NCBI GenBank assembly: GCA_964435115.1
Contig: CAYSYM010000096.1
Location: 1 to 5,211 of the forward strand
DNA length: 5,211 nt
Source of the DNA: CAYSYM01 sp964435115
GTDB lineage: Bacteria > Chloroflexota > UBA6077 > CF-72
Reading direction: 5' to 3'
Shown here: piece after piece, positions 1-5,211 of the stretch
Position numbering within the stretch: the first letter of the stretch is position 1
How the letters are laid out: the number at the start of each line of letters is the position of its first letter
Translations under genes and position numbers: made by a program
Notes under the pieces: model-generated
Database searches by the model: none
Told to the model about the DNA's origin: nothing
The model's input: only the letters and a program-made list of their open reading frames with translations

Positions 1-620
1 AGCATGTGACGTACAAACAGCTCGTCGCCGAGGCGGGGGTGCGTGTCGGCGACGGGACGGCGCCGCGCCCCGTGGGCGGAGCGCCCGAGCCGATGCGCCG
101 CGCGGGGGCGCGGCGCGAGCGCGGCAAGGAGCGCGAGCGCGAAGCGCGCGAGCCGCGGCCGGCCGCCGCGATCGCCCCCGCGCCGGCCGCCCCCGAACCT
201 GCGCCCGTTGAACCCGTCGCCCCGGTCGCCCCGGTCGCCCCGGTGGCCGCGGCTGAAGGCGAGGGCGCTCCTGGGCGGCGTCGCCGGCGGCGCGGGAGCC
301 GCCGGCGGGCTGACCGCGTTGGGGGGATCGAGGCCGAGCCCGGCCACGACGGCGTGTCTGCAGCCGACATCGCTCAGGCGAGCGCGGGCGTGGTCGAGGC
401 GCCGAGCCAGGACGAGCGGCCTGCAGAACGGCCGGCGGTCGAACCGGAGGCGCCGCGCGGAATCGAGGCGCCGGCTCCACCGACTGCGTCGGCGCCCGAG
501 GCCAACGGCCTGGGTGAGCCAGGTGGGTACCCTGAACGGGGCGCCGAGGAAGGCGCTCCCGCGGCGCCGGCCCGCCGCCCTCGCGCCCGCCGTCCAAGCG
601 CGAAGCGCGCGGCGCCGTAG
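1..620 (+). CDS. C-terminal part of a protein of unknown function with a disordered Arg/Ala/Pro-rich tail (5' end outside window)
   Basis: I do not recognise this gene. The frame is open to the left edge. A GTG at 6 could be a start, but no ribosome binding site can be seen and the gene more likely begins outside the window. The frame ends at a TAG at 618-620. Numbering from the GTG codon, the first 18 or so residues (VTYKQLVAEAGVRVGDG) could be the end of a folded domain. The rest is low complexity: a charged Arg/Glu stretch at about 31-50, an Ala/Pro segment with PVE/PVA repeats at about 67-81, six arginines at 91-96 and three more at 99-101, an acidic/Pro/Ala stretch, and a basic end at 190-201. 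There is no membrane segment or signal peptide. Third codon positions are nearly all G or C, which supports this frame over the overlapping ones. Tails like this occur on RNA-processing enzymes such as helicases, RNase E/G and pseudouridine synthases, so RNA binding is a guess only. It converges on the minus-strand operon. Confidence 0.7.
   Translation, partial: HVTYKQLVAEAGVRVGDGTAPRPVGGAPEPMRRAGARRERGKEREREAREPRPAAAIAPAPAAPEPAPVEPVAPVAPVAPVAAAEGEGAPGRRRRRRGSRRRADRVGGIEAEPGHDGVSAADIAQASAGVVEAPSQDERPAERPAVEPEAPRGIEAPAPPTASAPEANGLGEPGGYPERGAEEGAPAAPARRPRARRPSAKRAAP
204..248 (+). repeat. In-frame 9-bp tandem repeat encoding Pro-Val-Glu/Ala units
   Basis: Five consecutive 9-bp units encode PVE followed by four PVA. 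The middle units are nearly identical (ccggtcgcc twice, flanked by cccgtcgcc and ccggtggcc). The repeat lies inside the disordered tail of the left-edge gene and keeps its frame, so unit gain or loss would only change the linker length. It is probably a slippage-prone spacer segment with no function of its own. Confidence 0.75.
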
Positions 621-663
621 CCGGGCCAGCCCACCGGCCGCCCCCTCCGACACGCGCGGGGAA

Positions 664-694
664 CCGGCGCGGCAGCCGTCGGCCGCGCAGCCGG
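664..694. terminator. Possible hairpin in the convergent gap between the left gene and the lipoprotein gene
   Basis: The 76-bp gap between the two converging stop codons (621-696) contains an imperfect inverted repeat. CCGGC+GCGGC at 664-673 can pair with GCCGC at 682-686 and GCCGG at 690-694, leaving an 8-nt loop and a 3-nt bulge. The position suits a bidirectional terminator. However, there is no T run on either side, and stems of this quality are common by chance in DNA this GC-rich. Nothing else is visible in the gap. Confidence 0.22.
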
Positions 695-696
695 TG

Positions 697-1182
697 TCAG
701 CCGCCGGGCTCGACCCGTACGGCCGCGCGAATCGTGCCGGTGCGCCCGGCTTCGCGGCCGTCCACCTTCCACGGCGGCACTTCCACGCTCAGCGTGTACT
801 CGCCGGGCGGGAGGCTCCGCCCGAGCGGCAGCTCGCGGTCGACGCTCGCCGCGTCCTCCGGCTTCACGTCGAGGAGGGCGACCTCGGTTTCCGCGACCGC
901 CTGGTCGCCCCGCCCGAGCAGCCTGGTGCGCAGCCGGACCTGGGCCACCCTGGTGGCCTGGTTATTCACCAGCAGCGTCACCCGAATCGTGTCGCCCACG
1001 CGGTACTGGGGCTGCAGCCCGCTTACCAGGACCAGGAGGTCATCCGCCTCCCACTGCAGGACCCTGCCCTGCGGTGTCGACACCTCCGTGACATTGGCGC
1101 TCGGCGCGCAGGCGGCGGCCAGCGCACCCGCCCCGGAGGCGAGCGCCGTGAGCCACGCCCGCCGGCTGATCGGCTGCTCCAT
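697..1182 (-). CDS. Predicted Tat-exported lipoprotein, uncharacterised, beta-rich
   Basis: This is a 161-residue protein of unknown function, probably exported and lipid-anchored. The N-terminus has a twin-arginine motif (SRRAWL, residues 6-11), a small hydrophobic Ala/Gly/Leu segment at 12-24, and a lipobox-like LAAAC ending at Cys25. The -3 residue is Ala where Leu or Val is usual, so the lipobox is somewhat weak. The mature part of about 137 residues shows alternating polar/hydrophobic strands, including YRVGDTIRVTLLV near 60-72 and PPGEYTLSVEV at 125-135. This pattern is typical of an immunoglobulin-like beta sandwich; no catalytic motif is visible. The start is uncertain by one codon: GTG at 1185 directly precedes the ATG at 1182, and I prefer ATG. 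The only purine-rich site (GAGGAG, 1209-1214) is about 26 nt away and overlaps the thrC stop, so initiation may rely on translational coupling. The gene lies 27-30 nt after thrC and is likely cotranscribed with it. That it is a real gene is well supported; its role is not known. Confidence 0.82.
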   Translation of the reverse strand: MEQPISRRAWLTALASGAGALAAACAPSANVTEVSTPQGRVLQWEADDLLVLVSGLQPQYRVGDTIRVTLLVNNQATRVAQVRLRTRLLGRGDQAVAETEVALLDVKPEDAASVDRELPLGRSLPPGEYTLSVEVPPWKVDGREAGRTGTIRAAVRVEPGG

Positions 1183-1212
1183 CACGACGGGATTGTACGG
1201 CCGGCCTGCTCC

Positions 1213-2454
1213 TCAGCCGACCTCCAGCGGCGGGGCGTACTTCAGGCCCGTGCCGGTGATGAAGAGGGCCACCCGCTCATCCCCGCGCAGCCAGCCCCTC
1301 CAACGTAAGTGCCGCGCACCGGCCCAGGTGGCGGCGCCTTCCGGCGCGGCGTAAACCCCGGCGAGACGGCCCATCTCGCGCTGCGCTTCGCGGATCGCCT
1401 CCTCGCTCACGGCGACCGCCGTGCCGCGGCTCTCGCGGACGGCCTGCAGGATGAGGTAGTCGCCGATGGCGACCGGGACGCGGATCCCCGCCGCGGCCGT
1501 CTGCGCATTCGCCCACGGTGCGGCGTGCTGCTCGCCCCGCTCGTAGGCGCGCACGATCGGCGCGCAGCCCTCGGCCTGGACGACGACCATCTTCGGCCGC
1601 CTGGGGCCAATCCAGCCCAGCGCCTCCAGCTCGGCGAACGCCTTCCACATGCCCACGATGCCCGTGCCGCCGCCCGTGGGATAGACGATCACGTCGGGCA
1701 GGCAGGATTCGCCCCAACCACCCTGCTCGGCCAGCTCGATGCCCATCGTCTTCTTCCCTTCCTGGCGATACGGCTCCTTGAGCGTGGAGACGTCGAACCA
1801 GCCGTGCTCCGCCACCCGCTCGCGGATGAGCCGGCCCGCCTCGTCGATGAGCCCGTCGACCAGGGTGACCTCGGCGCCGTACACGGCGCCCTCCACGCGG
1901 TTCACCAGGGGGACGTCGCGGGGCATGGCCACGTGGGCTTCCAGCCCGGCCGCCGCGGCGTAGGCGGCCGCGGCCGAGCCGGCGTTGCCCGCGCTGGGCA
2001 GGGCGACTGCCTTCAGGCCCAGCTCCTTGGCGCGGGACACGGCGGCCGCCAGCCCACGCGCCTTGAAGCTCGCGGTGGGGTTCTTCCCCTCGTCCTTCAG
2101 CAGCAGCTCGCCCCGCTCCAGGCCTACCGCCTCGGCGCCAGCACGGCGCACACGCAGGAGAGGCGTCAGGCCCTCGCCGAGCGAGACCACGTTGGCCTCG
2201 GCGCGCACGGGCAGGAGCTCCCAGTAGCGCCACATGTCCCAGCGGCGCGCGGCGAAGTCCTGGGGGTGGACGGCCTGCTGCACCGCCCCCAGGTCGTAGC
2301 GCGCGTAGAGCACCTTGCCGCACTGGATGCACACCGTCTGCGGCACGTCGGCCGCGTGGTGCGCGCCGCACGCGGTGCATTCGAGGTGGCTCAGATAGCT
2401 CCGCCAGATGGGCGACGGAGGGGCGGCGCTTCCCGCCGGGGCGTCGATCGACAT
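1213..2454 (-). CDS. thrC: Threonine synthase (PLP-dependent, fold type II, with N-terminal zinc ribbon)
   Basis: Threonine synthase converts O-phospho-L-homoserine and water to L-threonine and phosphate, the last step of threonine synthesis, in the cytoplasm. The 413-residue length is normal for the family. Residues 26-45 carry two CxxC pairs (C26/C29, C42/C45), the zinc-ribbon-like N-terminus found in many bacterial and archaeal threonine synthases. The PLP Schiff-base lysine is K131 in KDEGKNPTASFKARG (120-134). SAGNAGS (154-160) and the glycine-rich phosphate-binding loop GGGTG (261-265) follow, and TGTGLK (400-405) closes the fold. The family motif is usually NPTGSFKDRG, so Ala128 and Ala132 are departures. 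I chose ATG 2454 over the upstream ATG at 2517 because GGAGAG lies 6 nt before it, while the longer form has no such site and adds an odd Cys-rich leader. The gene sits 102 nt after the methyltransferase gene in the same direction. A paralogous fold-type-II enzyme (dehydratase-like) is the main alternative. Confidence 0.88.
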   Translation of the reverse strand: MSIDAPAGSAAPPSPIWRSYLSHLECTACGAHHAADVPQTVCIQCGKVLYARYDLGAVQQAVHPQDFAARRWDMWRYWELLPVRAEANVVSLGEGLTPLLRVRRAGAEAVGLERGELLLKDEGKNPTASFKARGLAAAVSRAKELGLKAVALPSAGNAGSAAAAYAAAAGLEAHVAMPRDVPLVNRVEGAVYGAEVTLVDGLIDEAGRLIRERVAEHGWFDVSTLKEPYRQEGKKTMGIELAEQGGWGESCLPDVIVYPTGGGTGIVGMWKAFAELEALGWIGPRRPKMVVVQAEGCAPIVRAYERGEQHAAPWANAQTAAAGIRVPVAIGDYLILQAVRESRGTAVAVSEEAIREAQREMGRLAGVYAAPEGAATWAGARHLRWRGWLRGDERVALFITGTGLKYAPPLEVG

Positions 2455-2460
2455 GCAGGG

Positions 2461-2466
2461 CTCTCC
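2461..2466 (-). promoter_or_regulatory. Ribosome binding site of thrC (decides the start)
   Basis: On the minus strand GGAGAG lies 6 nt before the ATG at 2454. The same 6-nt spacing is seen for ilvD. It supports the shorter thrC product and leaves 102 nt between the preceding stop and this start. I saw no convincing promoter hexamers in that gap. Confidence 0.6.
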
Positions 2467-2556
2467 AGACAGGTGTGGCGTGGGGATGCACCGGCAGACA
2501 GTACAGCACGCGGCCATAGGTGCGCGCTCAGGCCGAGGGGCGACGGTGAGCCGGTG

Positions 2557-3210
2557 TCAGAGCGGCTGCAGTCTGAACCCCTGCTGCTGGCGCACGACTT
2601 CGTACCCCACGACGGCCAGCGCCATGGCCACGTTGAGCGAGTTGGCCATGCCGTACACCGGGATCTCCACGCACGCGTCCGCCTGTGCCAGCGCCGCGGG
2701 TGTCACGCCGGCGCGCTCGTGGCCCAGGACGAGGCACAGCGGCGGCCGGTACACGCCCGGCGCCGTGTACGGCCGGCTGCCGCGCGTCTGCTCTACTGCC
2801 ACGACCTGGTAGTCCCGTTCCTTCAGCTCGCTCACGACCTCCGGCGCACTCGGTCGGTACTCCCAGGGCACGTACGGGACCGCCATCACCGCCGTCTTGG
2901 CGATCTCGCGCAGCGCGCGCTGCTGGATCTCGGGTGGGCGCGGGTCGCGCTCCGGGTCGGGGTACGGTGGGTGGCCCGTGATCCCACACAGGTAGAGCCG
3001 TTCGGCCCGCAGGGCGTCGCAGAGGCGGAAGACCAGACCCACGTTGGCCAGGCTGCGCACGTCGTCGAGCACCACGGCGATGCGAGCGCGCGGCAGCCGG
3101 CGGAACTGCTCGTCGGACGGCTTGGCAGCCACCAGCTCCGCGGTCGTTCGCGCCGGCCACCGCGGCGATGGGGGAGGCGGCAGATCAGGGCGAAGGGAGC
3201 GCTGCGCCAC
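2557..3210 (-). CDS. SpoU/TrmH-family RNA 2'-O-methyltransferase
   Basis: This is a SAM-dependent RNA ribose 2'-O-methyltransferase of the SPOUT (alpha/beta-knot) superfamily, acting on tRNA or rRNA; the target nucleotide cannot be read from the sequence. The three family motifs are present in the 217-residue product: motif 1 NVGLVFR (56-62, with the conserved Asn and Arg), motif 2 LVLGHERAG (160-168) and motif 3 IPVYGMANSLNVAMA (183-197). The LYLCGITGHPP and VPWEY segments resemble the small stand-alone TrmH-like proteins of about 180 residues, which lack the extra substrate-binding domain of RlmB. There is no ATG near the expected N-terminus. I chose GTG 3210 because the TAELVAAKPSDEQF segment aligns with the N-terminal helix of these proteins and because AGGG lies 9 nt upstream. 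The alternative GTG 3132 would cut that helix. The first 21 or so residues are Pro/Arg-rich and look unstructured. The gene follows ilvD after 38 nt. Function class is certain, substrate unknown. Confidence 0.88.
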   Translation of the reverse strand: MAQRSLRPDLPPPPSPRWPARTTAELVAAKPSDEQFRRLPRARIAVVLDDVRSLANVGLVFRLCDALRAERLYLCGITGHPPYPDPERDPRPPEIQQRALREIAKTAVMAVPYVPWEYRPSAPEVVSELKERDYQVVAVEQTRGSRPYTAPGVYRPPLCLVLGHERAGVTPAALAQADACVEIPVYGMANSLNVAMALAVVGYEVVRQQQGFRLQPL

Positions 3211-3248
3211 CTGGGCGTGCCCTACGTGAGCCGCCTCCGGGCACGCGC

Positions 3249-5054
3249 TTACGCCGTCCAGAGTGGCGCGGGGCGGACCTGGCCCGCCGCGTCCACGCGC
3301 GGCGCCTCGTCCGGGACAAGGTCGGGCTCGAGCTCGCGCAGGACCGCGCCGGTGTTGGCGCTCGTCACCAGGGCGCGATAGCGACGCAGCCAGCGGCTGG
3401 TGATGGCGCGCTTCGGCGGCACGGCCTGGCGGAGGCGCTGCTGGATCTCGCTCGGCGAGAGGTCCACGTCGAGCGTGCCCGCGTGCAGGTCGATGCGGAT
3501 GGTGTCGCCGTCGCGCACGGCGGCGATGGGTCCGCCGGCCGCCGCCTCGGGCGACACGTGGCCGATGCAGCCGCCGCGGCTGGCGCCCGAGAAGCGCCCG
3601 TCCGTTACCAGCGCGCACGTGTCGCCCAGCCCCATGCCCACGATGGCGCTGGTCGGCGACAGCATCTCCTGCATGCCGGGCCCGCCGCGCGGCCCCTCGT
3701 AGCGCACCACCACGCAATCCCCCGCTGCCACCTTGCCGCCGAGGATGGCGTCATAGGCCTCCTCCTCGCTCTCGAAGACCTTGGCCGGGCCGCTGAACTG
3801 CCACATCTTGGCGTCCACGCCGGCGGCCTTGACGATCGCCCCATCCGGCGCCAGGTTGCCGGACAGCACCCGCAGGCCACCCTGCGGCAGGAACGGCTCC
3901 TCAAGCGGCCGGATGACGGCGCGGTTGCGGTTCTCGACCGGGGCGATCACCGCGCCCAGCGTCTGGCCGCTCACGGTACGGCAGTCGAGGTGCAACGTAC
4001 CGGGGCGGCGGCTCAGTTCCTTCAGGATGGCGCTAATGCCGCCCGCCTGGTGGACATCCTCGATGTGCACGTTCGGCTCGGACGGGGCCACCTTGCAGAT
4101 GAGCGGCGTGCGCGCGGCCACCTCGTTGATGCGCTCCTGCGGGTAAGTCACGCCTGCCTCCCGCGCGATCGCCAGCGTGTGCAGCACCGTGTTGGTGGAC
4201 CCTCCCATGCCCATGTCGAGGGCGAAGGCGTTGTCCACTGCCTCTTCGGTCAGGATCTCGCGCGGCAGCGGGCCGTCGTTCTCGACCAGCCGCATGAGCG
4301 CGGAAGCTGCCTGGCGGTACAGCTCGACGCGTTCGGGCGTCCTGGCCAGGATCGTCCCGTTGCCGGGCAGCGCCACCCCGATCGCCTCGCACAGGCAGTT
4401 CATGCTGTTGGCGGTGAACATGCCCGAGCACGAGCCGCAGCTCGGACAGGCCTTCTGCTCCAGCTCCAGAAGCTGCGCGTCTGACAGAGTGCCCGCCGCG
4501 TGGGCGCCCACGCCCTCGAATACCGTCATCAGGTCGATCTTGCGGCCGTCGGGAAGGGTGCCGGCCGCCATCGGGCCGCCTGAGACGAAGACCGTCGGGA
4601 TGTTCACCCGCATGGCGCCCATGAGCATGCCCGGCACGATCTTGTCGCAGTTGGGGATGCAGATCATGCCGTCGAAGGCGTGCGCCCGGATGCACGTCTC
4701 GACGGAGTCGGCGATCAGCTCGCGCGAGGGGAGCGAGAATTTCATCCCCGCGTGGCCCATGGCGATCCCATCGTCCACGCCGATCGTGTTGAACTCGAAC
4801 GGCACGCCGCCCGCCTCGCGGACGAACTCCTTGACCATCCGTCCAACCTCTTGCAGGTGGGCGTGGCCGGGGATGATCTCGACGTACGAGTTCATGACGG
4901 CGATGAAGGGCTTGCGGAAGTCGGACTCGTCGCGGATGGCGCCGGTGGCGCGGAAGAGCGAGCGGTGGGGTGCCCGCTCCCACCCGCGCTTCACCACGTC
5001 CGAGCGCCTGGCGCGCTGGCCGTTGGCGCTGCCCCTACTGCTCGAGCTGCCCAT
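3249..5054 (-). CDS. ilvD: Dihydroxy-acid dehydratase
   Basis: IlvD dehydrates 2,3-dihydroxy-isovalerate and 2,3-dihydroxy-3-methylvalerate to the 2-oxo acids that are transaminated to valine and isoleucine (also precursors of leucine and pantothenate), in the cytoplasm with an Fe-S cluster and Mg2+. The 601-residue product closely follows the Bacillus/E. coli pattern. It has ERAPHRSL (26-33), NSYVEIIPGH (55-64), the Mg-binding VDDGIAMGH (93-101), IPNCDK (133-138), CPSCGSCSGMFTANSMN (203-219), and DGRFSG (485-490), whose Ser489 is the proposed catalytic base. It ends the family core with SANTG (565-569). It has PGH where [2Fe-2S]-type enzymes carry the Cys of a PCN motif, so it groups with the E. 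coli-like [4Fe-4S], oxygen-sensitive class (inferred from motif resemblance). ATG 5054 is supported by AGGGGA 6 nt upstream. About 20 extra N-terminal residues (Ser/Arg-rich) and a 30-residue C-terminal tail go beyond the B. subtilis protein. It is probably the first gene of the operon. Confidence 0.97.
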   Translation of the reverse strand: MGSSSSRGSANGQRARRSDVVKRGWERAPHRSLFRATGAIRDESDFRKPFIAVMNSYVEIIPGHAHLQEVGRMVKEFVREAGGVPFEFNTIGVDDGIAMGHAGMKFSLPSRELIADSVETCIRAHAFDGMICIPNCDKIVPGMLMGAMRVNIPTVFVSGGPMAAGTLPDGRKIDLMTVFEGVGAHAAGTLSDAQLLELEQKACPSCGSCSGMFTANSMNCLCEAIGVALPGNGTILARTPERVELYRQAASALMRLVENDGPLPREILTEEAVDNAFALDMGMGGSTNTVLHTLAIAREAGVTYPQERINEVAARTPLICKVAPSEPNVHIEDVHQAGGISAILKELSRRPGTLHLDCRTVSGQTLGAVIAPVENRNRAVIRPLEEPFLPQGGLRVLSGNLAPDGAIVKAAGVDAKMWQFSGPAKVFESEEEAYDAILGGKVAAGDCVVVRYEGPRGGPGMQEMLSPTSAIVGMGLGDTCALVTDGRFSGASRGGCIGHVSPEAAAGGPIAAVRDGDTIRIDLHAGTLDVDLSPSEIQQRLRQAVPPKRAITSRWLRRYRALVTSANTGAVLRELEPDLVPDEAPRVDAAGQVRPAPLWTA

Positions 5055-5060
5055 CGTGCG

Positions 5061-5066
5061 TCCCCT
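5061..5066 (-). promoter_or_regulatory. Ribosome binding site of ilvD
   Basis: AGGGGA on the minus strand stands 6 nt before the ATG at 5054. It fixes that start against in-frame GTG codons about 20 codons further in, just before the conserved KRGWERAPH region. Confidence 0.6.
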
Positions 5067-5144
5067 GTCTACGGTCCGAGCGCTCAGTCCGGGGCCTGCG
5101 TGCAGCCCGGCTCCGGGCGGCGGCTCCCTCGGGCTGAGCCGGCG

Positions 5145-5167
5145 AGAAAACGGAGCGCGAAGCGCTC
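5145..5167 (-). terminator. Hairpin followed by a T run (intrinsic-terminator-like or 5' leader hairpin)
   Basis: On the minus strand GAGCGC (5167-5162) and GCGCTC (5158-5153) form a perfect 6-bp stem with a 3-nt TTC loop. After two bases comes TTTTCT. The shape resembles a short intrinsic terminator, which would end a minus-strand gene lying to the right of the window. But the candidate promoter hexamer at 5175-5180 would start transcription almost exactly at the hairpin. In that case it would be a 5'-terminal stabilising hairpin and could not terminate. The two readings cannot both hold, and the sequence alone does not decide. Confidence 0.33.
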
Positions 5168-5174
5168 TGAGCGG

Positions 5175-5202
5175 AGTATAGCGGCGGGGCTTCCGCTGGC
5201 GA
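5175..5202 (-). promoter_or_regulatory. Candidate sigma70-type promoter for the ilvD operon
   Basis: On the minus strand TATACT (5180-5175, 5 of 6 matches to TATAAT) is preceded after 16 nt by TCGCCA (5202-5197, 4 of 6 matches to TTGACA). An AT-rich hexamer stands out in this very GC-rich sequence, and it lies upstream of the first gene of the minus-strand run. It would start a transcript near 5168 with a leader of about 114 nt. No operator is recognisable. Confidence 0.42.
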
Positions 5203-5211
5203 CCCGTCGTC

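Larger units (their letters stand above)
5055..5174 (-). promoter_or_regulatory. Putative ilvD 5' leader with alternative GC-rich folds
   Basis: No ORF with an ATG, GTG or TTG start is visible in this stretch on the minus strand, so a translated leader peptide is unlikely. I see no T-box consensus (TGGNACCGCG) either. Two incompatible pairings can be drawn. One joins 5130-5136 with 5103-5109 (7 bp, 20-nt loop). The other makes two hairpins, 5136-5141 with 5121-5126 (6 bp) and 5114-5118 with 5105-5109 (5 bp). The GAGCGCTC palindrome at about 5078-5085 reuses the arm sequence of the upstream hairpin. GC richness makes chance pairing likely, so a regulatory role is only a possibility. Confidence 0.25.

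Noticed and set aside
691..700. The same 12-base string (AGCCGGTGTCAG) over the stop codons at 689-700 and 2549-2560
   Set aside because: About one 12-base match is expected by chance in a window of this size, more with GC bias. There is no further similarity on either side.
43..1308. A 421-codon plus-strand frame covering the left gene and the lipoprotein gene
   Set aside because: It crosses a real stop-delimited gene in another frame and an oppositely oriented gene. It is Arg/Pro/Ala noise without a domain, and its third positions lack the GC bias of the true frame.
2455..2517. Longer threonine synthase starting at ATG 2517
   Set aside because: No ribosome binding site precedes it, and the added 21 residues are Cys-rich and unlike the family, whereas ATG 2454 has GGAGAG at 6 nt.
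2455..2556. A separate promoter for thrC in the 102-nt gap
   Set aside because: The best -10 candidate (TACTGT) matches the consensus poorly and has no -35 partner at a suitable distance.
1309..3381. A 690-codon plus-strand open frame opposite thrC, the methyltransferase and ilvD
   Set aside because: It runs antisense across three genes with clear family motifs. Its translation is Arg/His/Ala-rich with no recognisable domain, as expected when GC-rich codons suppress stops in the complementary frame.
2557..3717. The methyltransferase frame extended upstream to an ATG at 3717
   Set aside because: The extra 169 codons lie inside ilvD in a different frame and are low-complexity Arg/Gly/Ala sequence. 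The conserved methyltransferase region begins only after about 3150.
5055..5174. T-box riboswitch or leader-peptide attenuator before ilvD
   Set aside because: There is no T-box core sequence, and no ATG, GTG or TTG start for a leader peptide rich in Ile, Val or Leu codons.
3168..5181. Two long plus-strand open frames (3168-4484 and 4177-5181) opposite ilvD
   Set aside because: Both are antisense to one of the best-conserved enzymes known and show no family motif. They are GC-driven shadows.

Overview
The window is ordinary chromosomal DNA from a GC-rich bacterium (about 70% G+C by eye, with G or C at nearly every third codon position). The lineage cannot be fixed from these genes. A Bacillus-type dihydroxy-acid dehydratase and a probable Tat-exported lipoprotein would fit Chloroflexota or another GC-rich Terrabacteria-like group, but this is a weak inference.

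Layout: a plus-strand gene enters from the left edge and ends at 620. Only its disordered Ala/Pro/Arg/Glu-rich C-terminal part is visible, and its function is unknown. After a 76-bp convergent gap come four minus-strand genes, read right to left: ilvD (dihydroxy-acid dehydratase), a SpoU/TrmH-family RNA 2'-O-methyltransferase, thrC (threonine synthase, PLP fold type II) and a small predicted lipoprotein with a twin-arginine signal. The gaps between them are 38, 102 and 27 nt, so one operon starting upstream of ilvD is plausible. The 157 bp at the right edge hold a candidate sigma70-type promoter, a hairpin followed by a T run, and a GC-rich ilvD leader that can be drawn in two mutually exclusive folds.

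Metabolically, IlvD catalyses the last step before transamination for valine and isoleucine, and threonine synthase makes the threonine that feeds isoleucine synthesis through 2-oxobutyrate. The RNA methyltransferase and the lipoprotein have no obvious link to that pathway.

No mobile element, CRISPR array, tRNA or rRNA is visible. I found no convincing new system. The points most worth a second look are the ilvD leader, the uncharacterised lipoprotein, and the variant active-site motif of the threonine synthase. The very long plus-strand reading frames opposite these genes are GC-driven shadows.
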